34,872 bases of DNA from Acinetobacter harbinensis (GCF_000816495.1 NZ_JXBK01000001.1:382919-417790), one strand, 5' to 3'; positions 1-9,333 are shown, counted from the first letter of the stretch. The notes: generated by a model from the letters alone, not told the origin. Numbers and translations: made by a program.

Positions 1-8
1 ATCAGCGC

Positions 9-49
9 AACCCCTGATTCAGGTTATTTCAATCAGGTGTTGGTTTTTT
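9..49 (+). terminator. Rho-independent terminator of a gene left of the window
   Basis: An 11-bp inverted repeat (AACCCCTGATT at 9-19, AATCAGGTGTT at 31-41, one mismatch) is followed by GG and six T. It reads rightwards, so it would end a plus-strand gene lying before base 1. Confidence 0.6.
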
Positions 50-379
50 CGGCTAAATTGGTAAAAAATTGGGTTTTTTAGTCATTTTTCGACCATTTTT
101 AATGAAAAACTTTGTTTTTTGGCATTTTCTAGAGTTTTGCTGTCCACCTTCATATATATATTTTCAATCTACGTATCTTATCAATAGACGATAATTCTGA
201 AACTCATCTTAAAATAACAAACTCTCTATAGTCTATTACGTATATAAGATACCTAGATAGAATCCATCGCGTTACTTTATATCCGTGCATCTATAGCGCC
301 AAGAATATTTTCCACAATAAACCCATAAACTCATAAACTCATAACATAAAGATTCCTATTCTTGAGTCAGGAAAAAGAA
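50..379. other. AT-rich intergenic stretch, no gene seen
   Basis: No ORF with a ribosome binding site, no tRNA-like cloverleaf and no repeat. It must hold the promoter of the small membrane protein at 380, but no clear -35/-10 pair stands out. Confidence 0.5.
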
Positions 380-616
380 ATGGCAGATTTTAAGCGTACC
401 AACCAGTACTTCAGCGGTGGCATTTATCGCGCGCGCTCTGGGCTATTCGGTCTTTTTCTGACTGGGCTTGGGATCTACGTTATATTTTTTGGTGTTGTTG
501 ATGCATTTTTGCGTATGGGGATCGGCTTTATCATTGCTGTGCTGGGGGCAGAAACACTATGGTGCGCTATACAGTCTAAGCAATCATGGCTGGCCAAACT
601 CGGGCCGTTTTTTTAA
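380..616 (+). CDS. Small two-helix membrane protein, function unknown
   Basis: 78 residues from ATG 380. A longer reading from TTG 362 is possible, but the purine-rich AGGAAAAAG lies just before ATG 380 and supports the shorter form. After a polar N-terminus (about residues 1-20) there are two hydrophobic segments, about 24-43 and 47-65, and a short tail containing tryptophan and lysine, so it is probably an inner-membrane protein. I do not recognise a family. It stands alone, more than 300 bp from the next gene. The GC content matches its neighbours and nothing suggests transfer. Confidence 0.7.
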   Translation: MADFKRTNQYFSGGIYRARSGLFGLFLTGLGIYVIFFGVVDAFLRMGIGFIIAVLGAETLWCAIQSKQSWLAKLGPFF

Positions 617-954
617 TGCATTCTTGATCTGATTTTGCTGTTATAGCTGGTAATACAGAATAGATTCAAATCAACAATTCACCTGATGACGCCTAATTTT
701 TTTGAATCTTATTAAGGTTTGTTTTCTATCTTGGCTTAACTTGATATACATCTTATAGCGCAGCGCGTTAAAAGCTACATAAGCTATGCCTCTATCCGGA
801 ATTTCGACTGCTTCATTTAACATCAAAATGCTCATTGAAAGATTATTTTCACAGTGCTAGCTTGGAATGAGTACATTCATTTAAGCAAAAAAATATCGGA
901 TTTTCTATCCTAAGACATCAGATGGATTAGGCACAGACTGCATTCGAGGTGCGT
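617..954. other. Gene-free region upstream of the SOUL protein
   Basis: 338 bp, AT-rich, with no supported ORF and no RNA gene recognised. No strong terminator follows the gene ending at 616. Only a weak GGCC/GGCC pairing before a T-run overlaps its last codons (about 590-613). Confidence 0.5.
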
Positions 955-1581
955 ATGAAGATTAAAAAAGTAGTGGGCATTACTGTTGTCGCATTAGTGA
1001 TCATAATGGGGATACAAAAAGCCATGGCCGTTGAAGAAGCAAGTTACGTGCTGATAAGCAAGGATAAAGCCTTTGAGATTCGTGAATATGCGCCGCATGT
1101 GGTTGCTGAAACTTTGGTTGAAGGCAATATGGAAAATGTCAGCAACAAGGCGTTTATGAAACTGTTTCGCTATATCTCTGGCAGTAATGTCTCGCGCAGT
1201 AAAGTTGCTATGACCGCGCCGGTCTCTCAACAAGTCACAGGCGATAAAATACCGATGACCGCGCCAGTAGGACAACAACGGTTTGCTGAGAAATGGTTAA
1301 TTAGCTTTATGATGCCAAAGAGCTATAGCTTAACCACGCTGCCACAACCACAGGATACCAGTATTACTTTGCGTCAAGTGCCGGCACAGCGCATGGCGCT
1401 GCTTCGATATTCTGGCATGTGGAGTGAAAAGAGTGATTTGCGCCACGAACGAGAACTTACAGCATGGATGGGTAAAATGGGTCTCACCGCGACAGCAAAT
1501 ACCATATGGGCACGCTACAACCCACCTTTTACTCCGTGGTTTTTAAGACGCAATGAAGTGATGATTCCGATTGATTCATAA
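955..1581 (+). CDS. SOUL-family haem-binding protein, exported
   Basis: 208 residues. ATG 955 is preferred over GTG 949 because GAGG at 946-949 is then correctly spaced. Residues 1-25 form a signal peptide (KIKK, hydrophobic core, Ala-Met-Ala before Val-Glu-Glu), so the mature protein should be periplasmic or membrane-anchored. The rest matches the SOUL/HBP family: the E-x-R-x-Y-A-P-H start of the first strand, the paired MTAPV motifs around residues 83-105, and a C-terminal Y-N-P-P-F-T-P-W-F-L-R-R-N-E segment typical of the family. SOUL proteins bind haem or tetrapyrroles; the role in bacteria is unclear. The next gene is also from a haem-binding family, but 218 bp separate them, so they are probably not one operon. 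Confidence 0.88.
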   Translation: MKIKKVVGITVVALVIIMGIQKAMAVEEASYVLISKDKAFEIREYAPHVVAETLVEGNMENVSNKAFMKLFRYISGSNVSRSKVAMTAPVSQQVTGDKIPMTAPVGQQRFAEKWLISFMMPKSYSLTTLPQPQDTSITLRQVPAQRMALLRYSGMWSEKSDLRHERELTAWMGKMGLTATANTIWARYNPPFTPWFLRRNEVMIPIDS

Positions 1582-1799
1582 CGGCGCTGACTATTTACAA
1601 TCACGCTATGTTATGACGAATAGATGCAGGGCATTAGGTTGCAGCAATCTTTGGTTTAGCCTATATAGCAAAACCAGAATAGCTATACCGCCAACCTTTT
1701 ATTACAATCAAAGGCAATCGAGTTCGCCACACTGTTTTTAAATATACCGAACCACTCAAAAGAGTAGAATTTTCACGTCATGTTGATCTGCAGTTAAAT

Positions 1800-2348
1800 A
1801 TGAAAAAACGATTTATTCCCACTGTACTGATTATCTTATCAATATCCTCGATTACTGCTGCGAATAGCGCACAAGAAAATCGAGGCCGAACCGCCCTAGA
1901 TCCGACAAAAACCCTCTCTGAGCGCAATAGCATGATTCCATTATTAACGGGTGACATGGCACAACATATCGTTGCTGCCGCCTTTACTGAAGCAAAACAG
2001 CATCAACTGGCGGTGTGTATTACGGTGGTAGATCGCTCTGGTCAAACCTTAGCAGTATTAAGAAATGATCAAGCAGGGGTGCATACCATCCGTGCCAGTT
2101 ATAAAAAAGCCTACACCGCAAACTCACAAAAAAGAGAAACAGCCGTAATTGCTCAAGGTATTCAAGACGGTACTATTCCGCCCGATATCCGCTATTTGGA
2201 TGAAAATATGTTGATGATGGACGGCGGTGTTCCTATTTATATGAAGGGTGTTGTCGTGGGTGGGATTGGCGTAGGCGGAGCACATGGCAGTGAAGATGTG
2301 CGGATTGCCAAAGCCGGCTTAAAAATCTTAGAAAAGATTAAACTGTAG
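1800..2348 (+). CDS. HbpS/GlcG-type haem-binding protein, exported
   Basis: 182 residues with a signal peptide (Lys-Lys-Arg, a hydrophobic stretch to about residue 20, cleavage near Asn-Ser-Ala/Gln). The mature part is the GlcG/HbpS (DUF336, haem-degrading) domain, with a central [11 protein letters not shown] strand, the [10 protein letters not shown] helix, and a C-terminal [17 protein letters not shown] segment, which is the family hallmark. Members bind haem or iron outside the cytoplasm and some act in oxidative stress sensing. Whether this one degrades haem, senses it or merely stores it cannot be read from sequence. The upstream neighbour is a SOUL protein. Confidence 0.85.
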   Translation: MKKRFIPTVLIILSISSITAANSAQENRGRTALDPTKTLSERNSMIPLLTGDMAQHIVAAAFTEAKQHQLAVCITVVDRSGQTLAVLRNDQAGVHTIRASYKKAYTANSQKRETAVIAQGIQDGTIPPDIRYLDENMLMMDGGVPIYMKGVVVGGIGVGGAHGSEDVRIAKAGLKILEKIKL

Positions 2349-2869
2349 GATGCAAGATACAGGTGAGGTGATTATGCGCATATTTTATTAATGATTAGGG
2401 CGCAAATAGACTGCAGTCAGTTTATTTTAATCTGTATAAAAACAGTATCTTGCCTCAGGTATTTTGCTAGCTCACTTAAGCCAACTGACAGAATAAATTT
2501 TTAATTAAGGGTCAGTTTTTCTAGCATAGAAAAGCAGGATTCAGATAGATAAATGATAGATTTTTGATCATTGCTCAATTTAAAGATAAAAAAAAGAAAG
2601 AGATCTCTCCCAAAACCTCTTTCTTGGAGTTAGATCATTATCCGATCCATGGGGTCATTGTTATAGTTATCTGTGAAATTTTTTAAAAGTCTGTGTTATT
2701 GCCTATGCAATAGAAAAATTGATCATTCTAGCCAACAGGGTTAGATATATTAGACTGAACAAATCTTATACATAAGCAAAAAACAATACAAGAGCTTTGG
2801 AAAAATTTAATTATTGTTTTCTAAGATTTTTTTAGATTTACTTATCTTAATTACTCATATAGCAAAAAC
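2349..2869. other. Gene-free region between the HbpS gene and tyrS
   Basis: About 520 bp, AT-rich. No ORF with a convincing start is present, and no tRNA or rRNA sequence was recognised. It holds an isolated hairpin with a T-run on the minus strand (2588-2625, listed separately). The short palindrome ATTGCctatGCAAT lies near 2700. Confidence 0.5.
2588..2625 (-). terminator. Isolated minus-strand terminator-like hairpin
   Basis: Perfect 9-bp stem (AAGAAAGAG at 2594-2602, CTCTTTCTT at 2617-2625) with a 14-base loop. On the minus strand it ends in a run of about eight T (A-run at 2588-2595 on plus). tyrS already has its own terminator at 2870-2899, so this one has no evident gene. It may end a small transcript from 2626-2869 or act as a backup. 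Confidence 0.5.
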
Positions 2870-2899
2870 AATAAAAGCAGACCAAAGCCTGCTTTTATT
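2870..2899 (-). terminator. Terminator of tyrS
   Basis: An 11-bp perfect stem (AATAAAAGCAG / CTGCTTTTATT, 8-base loop) starts 19 bases beyond the tyrS stop. On the minus strand it is followed by TGTTTTTT. Confidence 0.85.
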
Positions 2900-2918
2900 T
2901 CAATGCCTTAGCTGCAAA

Positions 2919-4133
2919 TTAGTCAATAAAAATGACCTTGGCAATGGCTTTTTTACCGGCTTGAATGATACACGTTTTGTTCTCATTCACACTAAAGGCG
3001 GCATCCACCACCTGCCAATCGACTTTAACCGCACCACGTGCCACAGCATCTTTGGCTTGTGCCGCATTTTTGGTTAGACCCGCAGCACGCACGATAGAGG
3101 CAATAAACATCTCACCACCAAACTCGCTACGTGAAATAGTAACTTCTGGTGTGCCTTCTGGCAATTCACCTTCGGTAATAATATTACCGGCACCTTTATG
3201 CGCATTGGCTGCCGCTTCTGCACCATGAAAACGCTCCACCAATTCTAAAGCGAGAATTTTTTTCACGTCTTGCGGATTACGTCCGTCTTGTACTTCTTTC
3301 AGCAACAGCGCAATTTCATCGAGTGACTTAAAGCTAAGTAGATCAAAATAGCGTTCAATTAAGGTATCTGGCATCGACAGCACTTTTTGATACATCGCAC
3401 CCGGTGCATCAAATACCCCAATATAGTTGCCTAAAGATTTAGACATTTTATTAACGCCATCTAAACCTTCCAGAATAGGCACGGTAATGCAGACCTGTGC
3501 AGCTTGATCATAACGCCCTTGCAAAGTCCGACCCATCAACAAGTTAAAGGTTTGATCAGTACCGCCCAATTCCACATCTGCTTCTAATGCAATTGAGTCA
3601 TAACCTTGTACCAACGGATATAAAAACTCATGAATGGCAATCGGTTGATGATTGCTATAGCGCTTGGTAAAGTCATCACGTTCCAACATACGCGCCACAG
3701 TTTGCTGAGAGGCCAATTGAATCAGATCAGCGGCGGTTTTTTCTGCAAACCATTCCGAGTTAAAGCGCACTTTGGTTTTATTTGGATCTAGAATTTTAAA
3801 CACTTGTTCTTGATAAGTTTTGGCATTTTCCAGCACTTGTTCACGCGACAACGGTGGACGGGTGGCGCTTTTACCGGTTGGATCACCAATCATGGCAGTG
3901 TAATCGCCAATCAAAAAAGTGACTTCATGACCTAAATCTTGAAACACTTTTAGCTTATTAATTAACACCGTATGACCTAAATGCAAGTCAGGCGCTGTAG
4001 GATCAAAACCCGCTTTAATTTTTAAAGGACGATTTTCTTTAAGTTTCTTGAGTAGATCCTCTTGAGAAATAATCTCATGAGTGCCTCGTTGAATGAGAGC
4101 AAGTTGTTCTTCGGCTGGCAGGAAATTTGACAT
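2919..4133 (-). CDS. tyrS: Tyrosyl-tRNA synthetase (clade 2, TyrZ-like)
   Basis: 404 residues. It charges tRNA-Tyr with tyrosine in the cytoplasm. The start is the ATG at 4133 (protein beginning [10 protein letters not shown]); a reading from 4181 adds 16 non-conserved residues. The class I signatures are visible: HLGH at residues 51-54 and KMSKS at 229-233, with the tyrosine-pocket [11 protein letters not shown] segment near 177-187. The KMSKS form and the length place it in the second bacterial TyrRS clade, not with E. coli TyrS. An S4-like RNA-binding domain forms the C-terminus (about 340-404). It is divergent from anmK, and the two starts are only 80 bp apart, so they share a promoter region. 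Confidence 0.95.
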   Translation of the reverse strand: MSNFLPAEEQLALIQRGTHEIISQEDLLKKLKENRPLKIKAGFDPTAPDLHLGHTVLINKLKVFQDLGHEVTFLIGDYTAMIGDPTGKSATRPPLSREQVLENAKTYQEQVFKILDPNKTKVRFNSEWFAEKTAADLIQLASQQTVARMLERDDFTKRYSNHQPIAIHEFLYPLVQGYDSIALEADVELGGTDQTFNLLMGRTLQGRYDQAAQVCITVPILEGLDGVNKMSKSLGNYIGVFDAPGAMYQKVLSMPDTLIERYFDLLSFKSLDEIALLLKEVQDGRNPQDVKKILALELVERFHGAEAAANAHKGAGNIITEGELPEGTPEVTISRSEFGGEMFIASIVRAAGLTKNAAQAKDAVARGAVKVDWQVVDAAFSVNENKTCIIQAGKKAIAKVIFID

Positions 4134-4213
4134 CACAAAACCCAATACATCAGTTATACAATTTGTGCGATATACTAACACTTTTTCAGCATAATACAGG
4201 CTTAACTATCACC

Positions 4214-5341
4214 ATGACAGCGATCTATATTGGGGTAATGACCGGCACCAGCATGGATGGTGTGGACATTGTGGCTGCATCATTTGACCCGTTGCAGCTG
4301 CATGCCACCCTAACATTACCGTTTGATTTGGACTTACGCGATGAGTTAATGGCACTGACTTTACCTGGCGATAATGAAATTGATCGTATGGGCAAAGCCG
4401 ATGTTGCGTTGGCGAAAATGATTGGGCAGGGCATTAATCAGCTGATTGAAGAACATAATTTACCTCGCAAGCAGATTAAAGCCATTGGCTCGCACGGACA
4501 GACCATTCGCCATCGCCCTGAACATGGTTTTACTCTACAGATTGGTGATGCCAACATGATTACCGAAATTACCCAAATTCCGGTAGTGGCCGATTTTCGT
4601 CGCCGCGATATGGCCGCAGGCGGGCAGGGTGCACCGCTGGTGCCGGCTTTTCATCAAGCGTTATTTCAGCATGACAGTATTCATCGGGTGATTTTAAATT
4701 TAGGTGGCATTGCCAATGTCAGCTTATTACCTGCAGGACAACCAGAAGCTGTTTACGGCTTTGATACGGGACCGGCCAATATTTTAATGGATGCATGGTG
4801 TCACCGTTACACCGGTCAACCGTATGACGAAAATGGCAATTGGGCCGCCTATGGCCAGCCAATTCGCAGCTTGCTGGAACGCTTACAAAGCCATGAATAT
4901 TTTTCTAAAGAACCACCCAAAAGTACTGGCCGTGAAGACTTTAATTTAGATTGGTTAGATGAGCAGTTGGCCGATTGGCGCAATGATGTGGAATATATGG
5001 AGCTTGAAGACACACCAGAAAATGTACAAGCTACATTGTTAAAACTGACCACACGTGCCATTAAAAAAGCCATTTATCGCTCTGGCATGCCCACAGGTGA
5101 GGTGTATGTCTGTGGAGGTGGTGCCTATAACTCGCATTTATTGGAACAATTACGCTGGCGTTTACGCAAACATCATTGGTCGGTGCAAACCACATCGGTA
5201 CTCGGTTTGGCACCAACATGGGTGGAAGCCACTGCATTTGCATGGCTAGCAATGCGTTTTGTTCATCAGCAAAGTGCCAATTTACCTGCAGTCACAGGGG
5301 CAGCGGGCTACCGTATTTTGGGTAGCATGACTGCGGTATAA
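4214..5341 (+). CDS. anmK: Anhydro-N-acetylmuramic acid kinase
   Basis: 375 residues (E. coli AnmK is 369). It phosphorylates and opens 1,6-anhydro-MurNAc released from old peptidoglycan, feeding MurNAc-6-phosphate back into metabolism. The N-terminus carries the phosphate-binding G-V-M-T-G-T-S-M-D-G-V-D motif (residues 7-18). The A-D-F-R-R-R-D-M-A-A-G-G-Q-G-A-P-L-V-P segment around residue 132 contains the family's catalytic aspartate, and G-F-D-T-G-P-A-N is further on. ATG 4214 is chosen because homology begins there; the frame is open back to 4127 inside tyrS. mpl, about 5 kb away, acts in the same recycling pathway. The gene ends at a strong bidirectional terminator. Confidence 0.95.
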   Translation: MTAIYIGVMTGTSMDGVDIVAASFDPLQLHATLTLPFDLDLRDELMALTLPGDNEIDRMGKADVALAKMIGQGINQLIEEHNLPRKQIKAIGSHGQTIRHRPEHGFTLQIGDANMITEITQIPVVADFRRRDMAAGGQGAPLVPAFHQALFQHDSIHRVILNLGGIANVSLLPAGQPEAVYGFDTGPANILMDAWCHRYTGQPYDENGNWAAYGQPIRSLLERLQSHEYFSKEPPKSTGREDFNLDWLDEQLADWRNDVEYMELEDTPENVQATLLKLTTRAIKKAIYRSGMPTGEVYVCGGGAYNSHLLEQLRWRLRKHHWSVQTTSVLGLAPTWVEATAFAWLAMRFVHQQSANLPAVTGAAGYRILGSMTAV

Positions 5342-5386
5342 AATAAGCATCATTTTAAAATAAAACTCTATAAAAAAACTCTATAA

Positions 5387-5413
5387 AAAAGGTCTGCTTA
5401 AAGCAGACCTTTT
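5387..5413. terminator. Bidirectional terminator between anmK and mltB
   Basis: AAAAGGTCTGCTT (5387-5399) pairs perfectly with AAGCAGACCTTTT (5401-5413). The A- and T-runs on either side let it work for both convergent genes. Confidence 0.88.
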
Positions 5414-5469
5414 GATTTTGAATCTCTTGCGCTCATCACAAATACCATATCATGAGCGACGATAGAATA

Positions 5470-6771
5470 TTATTGCAGCATTTCTTTGGCATTTTCATTT
5501 CTAAAAGCGCGCAGAATTTGCTGTCCAGCACGACCGGTGGGACTTAAACCCAAACGATTTTGCTCTTGGCGAATGGCCTGACGGGTTTTATCGCCAATTA
5601 AACCATCGACTGCGCCAATGTCATAGCCACGATTGAGCAAGAATTGTTGAATCTCACGACGCTCAACGCGTGACGTTCCAGCATCATCGGTCGGCCAAGC
5701 CGTCACAATCGGGCCTTTGCCTTGTAAACGATCAGATAAATGCGCAATCGCCAGAGCATAACTTTCCGCAGCGTTATAACTATAAATAGCATCGAAATTT
5801 TTAAACACTAAAAATACTGGTCCATTGGCTCCCGCGGGCGCCATCAGACCAGCCGCACTATTGCCGGATAAATTGCCTTGGATCAGGGCGCTGCCATCCA
5901 CACGAAGTAAACCACGGTCGACCCAACTGCTTAACGATTTTTTATTGCGTCGTCCTTCGCCGCTGATTGACATATTCTCTGGAACACGCACTTCAAAGCC
6001 CCACGGCATACCGCTCTGCCAGCCGCGTTTTTTCAGGAAATTAGCAGTTGAAGCCAATGCGTCCGCAGTACTAGACACCAAATCACGACGGCCATCGCCA
6101 TCAAAATCCACTGCTAGCTCTTCATAGGTCGACGGCATAAATTGCGTATGCCCAAATGCACCCGCCCAAGAGCCTTTCATTTGTTGCTCGGTTAAATCGC
6201 CGCGTTGCAAAATACGCATGGTGGTAAAAAACTCACCGCGGAAATAACTCTGACGACGGCCTTCGCAGCTCAATGTTCCTAATGCCTGCAATAAAGGATA
6301 ACTGCCAGAAATATCCCCAAAGTTACTTTCTACGCCCCACACCGCCACGACGGTTTCAGCCGGCACACCATAAGTGGCTGCTACGCGATTTAACACTTCA
6401 CGGTGCTGAGCCAGTTTTTGACGGCCTGCTTGTACGCGCTCCTCATCCACCAAACCAGATAAATAATCCCAAATTGGGGTCGAAAATTCAGGTTGATAGT
6501 TCAGCTTGTCAATCACTGAATAATCGGGAATTAAATTTTGCGTATAACGATCATAACTTGCGGCACTGACCCCAGAGTTGATGGCTTGAGAACGCAGATT
6601 GGCAATACATTGTTGAAAATTATTTTGTGGAGAAAACGTTGTGGTATTAATTGGCAGCGATGCAGAAGTCGTGCTGGTAGTATTGGCAGCTTGACCATTA
6701 ATAATCAGCTCAGCATGCGCTTGAGTTACTGCAAGAAAAACGGAACCTAAAACGAAAGCAAAGCGGTACAT
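5470..6771 (-). CDS. MltB-type lytic murein transglycosylase with peptidoglycan-binding domain
   Basis: 433 residues. It cleaves the MurNAc-GlcNAc bond in peptidoglycan to give 1,6-anhydro ends, the substrate source for the anmK/mpl recycling route. Residues 1-20 are a signal peptide ending Ala-His-Ala/Glu. There is no lipobox cysteine, so unlike E. coli MltB it should be soluble in the periplasm. The catalytic domain contains W-G-V-E-S-N-F-G with the likely catalytic Glu148, then G-A-F-G-H-T-Q-F-M-P-S-T-Y and an F-D-G-D-G-R-R-D-L segment, as in the Slt35/MltB family. The last 70 residues or so (R-G-Y-D-I-G-A-V-D-G-L-I-G-D-K-T) are a PG_binding_1 domain. An 819-bp gene-free island lies upstream. 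Confidence 0.92.
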   Translation of the reverse strand: MYRFAFVLGSVFLAVTQAHAELIINGQAANTTSTTSASLPINTTTFSPQNNFQQCIANLRSQAINSGVSAASYDRYTQNLIPDYSVIDKLNYQPEFSTPIWDYLSGLVDEERVQAGRQKLAQHREVLNRVAATYGVPAETVVAVWGVESNFGDISGSYPLLQALGTLSCEGRRQSYFRGEFFTTMRILQRGDLTEQQMKGSWAGAFGHTQFMPSTYEELAVDFDGDGRRDLVSSTADALASTANFLKKRGWQSGMPWGFEVRVPENMSISGEGRRNKKSLSSWVDRGLLRVDGSALIQGNLSGNSAAGLMAPAGANGPVFLVFKNFDAIYSYNAAESYALAIAHLSDRLQGKGPIVTAWPTDDAGTSRVERREIQQFLLNRGYDIGAVDGLIGDKTRQAIRQEQNRLGLSPTGRAGQQILRAFRNENAKEMLQ

Positions 6772-7540
6772 GGGAATCCCCAGATGATCTTTAAATTATA
6801 TTTTTACCATAGCATTATCAATTCATGATTTCTGAATCAAATCGTAAATTTAAATTCATTTACGTTCATTTTAAATTCATATTTCAGTTTTAAATTTAAA
6901 AGTTATCCACACTTTGACTTTTTAACACTTTAAATTTAAAAAATACATGGTTATGAATTTAAATTTCTGATGTTTAAATTTAAAAGATCGACAAGAAATT
7001 TTTTATTAAAAACCTACTGATATGAGGCATGATCAAAGCGACACACTAAAGCTCATTTAAATAAAAACGCTTTAAAAACCAGCCGAAAAAATTGATTTAT
7101 TTTAATAAAAAAACCATAAAAAACTTACTCAATTAAATAAAAAGCACTTTAAATATTTGATAAATATCAAATTAGGTCAAAACCATATTATTCTGGTTTA
7201 AAAAGCACAGCCACCTAAGCGTAAAAATTCAGCCTTGATAAAACAGTATTTTAAAATGAAAATTTAAGCGGTATTGCCTAATCAGCAGAATTTCACTACG
7301 AACAAGATTTAAATTTAAACCGATGCACTGACCACCACAAGGTAGACTTTGAATTCATATTTAAATTCAAAACCAAGCATTTGAATTCATTCTTGAGGCA
7401 TACATATAGAGGATTTAAATTTAAAATTTTCCTATGCTTGAAGCAGTTAATCGTTGGCTCGGCGATACTTATTTTATGCGGTTTCAATCAGCAAGCGCAC
7501 AGCTTAAAAACTGGCGCCATCATGCCGCAATGATGGGCAT
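6772..7540. repeat. AT-rich island with repeated TTTAAATTTAAA motifs
   Basis: The longest gene-free stretch of the window. At least seven copies of a palindromic AAATTTAAATTT-type motif are present: 6846-6856, 6888-6901, 6929-6940, 6956-6966, 6973-6984, 7307-7319 and 7413-7425. Imperfect relatives (TTTAAATTCA) lie near 6869 and 7359. A perfect DnaA box (TTATCCACA, 6903-6911) sits within the first cluster. The same motifs occur in oriC and I saw no other clusters in the window. Both neighbouring genes point leftwards (purK ends at 7591, mltB starts at 6771). The mltB promoter must be inside the island; I cannot assign it. Confidence 0.75.
6903..6911 (+). promoter_or_regulatory. Perfect DnaA box outside oriC
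   Basis: TTATCCACA, identical to the strongest E. coli box, embedded between two AAATTTAAA repeats about 18 kb from oriC. Confidence 0.6.
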
Positions 7541-7574
7541 AAAAAAAGCGCTCCATGATCTGAACGCTTTTTTT
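7541..7574 (-). terminator. Terminator of purK
   Basis: AAAAAAGCG (7542-7550) pairs with CGCTTTTTT (7565-7573) around a 14-base loop, 16 bases past the purK stop. T-runs on both strands mean it could work in either direction. Confidence 0.8.
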
Positions 7575-7590
7575 ACCAGCAATTACCGTA

Positions 7591-8712
7591 CTAGATGTGC
7601 ATATCTTGAGTCAGTGCCAAAGGTTGCGGCAAAATTTTCGCCAGTTGACGACATAAACTCGTCAATTCAGCACGGTCATTCGGCATTAAAGTGATATGAC
7701 CAATTTTACGCCCAGCACGCTCTGTCTTATTGTACAGGTGTAAATGCGCGCCATTGAGTGCTAAGACCTCTGCCGACTTTGGATACTGGCCAATGATGTT
7801 GATCATCACCGTCGGACGAACCACATCGGTTGAACCAAGCGGTAGACCTGCTACTGCACGAATATGATTTTCAAATTGCGAACAGACCGCACCTTCAATC
7901 GACCAATGTCCTGAGTTATGCACACGCGGAGCCATTTCATTGGCATATAAGCCGTCAGCCGTGACAAACAATTCCAGCGTCAACACACCCACGTAATCCA
8001 GATGATTAAGCAAGCGCGTGATGTAATCCTGCGCCACAGGTTGTAAGTCTGCACTATCCGGTGCCGGCACAATGGAATGTGACAAAATACCGTGGTGGTG
8101 GTGATTCTCTGCCAATGGCCATGTTTTCACTTCACCATTTTGACCGCGTACTGCAATAATGGACACTTCACGCGAGAAGTTCACAAAACTCTCAGCAATC
8201 AAGGCACCGGCTGGCCCGAGTTCTGCCCAAGCTTGTGCAATTTGATCTTCTGAGCGCAACACAAATTGACCTTTACCATCATAACCACCGGTGGTGGTTT
8301 TCAACACAATCGGTAAGCCTAAATCAACCACGGCTTGCTTTAAACTGTCCAGTGAATGCACAGCTTTATACGGCGCAACGGGAATAGCCAACTGGTCAAA
8401 TAAAGCTTTTTCCAGCAAGCGATTTTGTGCCGTGGCCAACGCTTGACGCGGTGGATACAGCTCTTTGTGCTGGGTGAGCACATCGACATCTGCCAATGGG
8501 GTATTTTCAAACTCAAGACTAAATACATCTGCACTGGCAATAAATTGCTGCAATGCATTTTCGGTTGGGCTGGCAATGACTTGACCCAATGCTGCTGCAG
8601 GACAATCGGTCGTGGCTTCAAAAAAGGTACATTGAATATTCAGCGGTAGCGCAGCCTGCGCCATCATGCGGCCCAGTTGACCGCCGCCAAAAATACCGAT
8701 GGTTTTATCCAT
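7591..8712 (-). CDS. purK: N5-carboxyaminoimidazole ribonucleotide synthase
   Basis: 373 residues. An ATP-grasp enzyme that uses ATP and bicarbonate to turn AIR into N5-CAIR in de novo purine synthesis. The N-terminus has the nucleotide-fold G-I-F-G-G-G-Q-L-G-R-M-M motif (residues 6-17). The ATP-grasp core includes the T-T-G-G-Y-D-G-K-G-Q loop, the S-F-V-N-F-S-R-E-V-S-I-I strand, and N-E-M-A-P-R-V-H-N-S-G-H-W, all diagnostic of PurK. It follows purE with 15 bp between them, so they form one operon and the unstable N5-CAIR can be passed to PurE. Confidence 0.96.
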   Translation of the reverse strand: MDKTIGIFGGGQLGRMMAQAALPLNIQCTFFEATTDCPAAALGQVIASPTENALQQFIASADVFSLEFENTPLADVDVLTQHKELYPPRQALATAQNRLLEKALFDQLAIPVAPYKAVHSLDSLKQAVVDLGLPIVLKTTTGGYDGKGQFVLRSEDQIAQAWAELGPAGALIAESFVNFSREVSIIAVRGQNGEVKTWPLAENHHHHGILSHSIVPAPDSADLQPVAQDYITRLLNHLDYVGVLTLELFVTADGLYANEMAPRVHNSGHWSIEGAVCSQFENHIRAVAGLPLGSTDVVRPTVMINIIGQYPKSAEVLALNGAHLHLYNKTERAGRKIGHITLMPNDRAELTSLCRQLAKILPQPLALTQDMHI

Positions 8713-8727
8713 AACGTGTGTCTCGTT

Positions 8728-9255
8728 TTAAGCTGGGCTTGGCATGTGGCCGGGAATATTATTACTTGCTACTTTTTCAGTTTGCGCAGCACGAAATTCA
8801 GCAACTTTTTTAGCAATCTCAGGATGGGTTAAGCCTAAAATTTGCGCCGCCAGAATGGCCGCATTGGTGGCACCGGCAGGGCCAATGGCTAAAGTTGCCA
8901 CCGCAATTCCGGCAGGCATTTGTACAATAGACAGCAATGAATCGACGCCATTTAAAATAGAGGATTTCACCGGTACACCCAAAACCGGTAAATCAGTTTT
9001 GGCCGCACACATACCGGGTAAATGCGCTGCACCACCGGCACCGGCAATTATCACCTGAAGACCGCGGTCACGCGCTGTTTCTGCATATTCAAATAAGCGA
9101 TCTGGTGTCCGATGGGCAGAAACCACTTCTGCTTCAAAAGGGACATCCAGCTGTTTCAGCATCGTGGCAGTGTGTTCTAAAGTTGCCCAATCAGATTGAG
9201 AACCCATGATAATGCCCACCAAAGGTTGAGCGTCTTGTGCAGCGGCCGCATTCAT
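8728..9255 (-). CDS. purE: N5-carboxyaminoimidazole ribonucleotide mutase
   Basis: 175 residues from the ATG at 9255; the frame is open to 9324, but homology starts near [10 protein letters not shown] (residues 14-23). Class I PurE rearranges N5-CAIR to CAIR. The S-A-H-R-T-P loop with the catalytic histidine and the [11 protein letters not shown] loop are intact. The C-terminus is slightly extended. It is the first gene of purE-purK. GGAAT about ten bases before the ATG is a weak ribosome site. The leader contains a hairpin (9290-9313) downstream of a probable promoter. Confidence 0.95.
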   Translation of the reverse strand: MNAAAAQDAQPLVGIIMGSQSDWATLEHTATMLKQLDVPFEAEVVSAHRTPDRLFEYAETARDRGLQVIIAGAGGAAHLPGMCAAKTDLPVLGVPVKSSILNGVDSLLSIVQMPAGIAVATLAIGPAGATNAAILAAQILGLTHPEIAKKVAEFRAAQTEKVASNNIPGHMPSPA

Positions 9256-9289
9256 TGCAAATATTCCATAAACAAATGTAAGGAAGGAT

Positions 9290-9313
9290 AAAGCTTGACG
9301 AATGCCAAGCTTT
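9290..9313 (-). promoter_or_regulatory. Leader hairpin upstream of purE
   Basis: AAAGCTTG (9290-9297) and CAAGCTTT (9306-9313) form a perfect 8-bp stem with an 8-base loop in the untranslated leader of purE-purK. No T-run follows on the minus strand, so it is not a simple terminator. Role unknown. Confidence 0.4.
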
Positions 9314-9333
9314 AAATGAATCACAAGCGCGAT

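Noticed and set aside
7434..7694. 86-codon plus-strand ORF after the AT-rich island
   Set aside because: It runs through the purK terminator and antisense into purK, has no ribosome site at good spacing and resembles no family I know. Its first 35 codons have normal base composition, so a gene remnant is not excluded.
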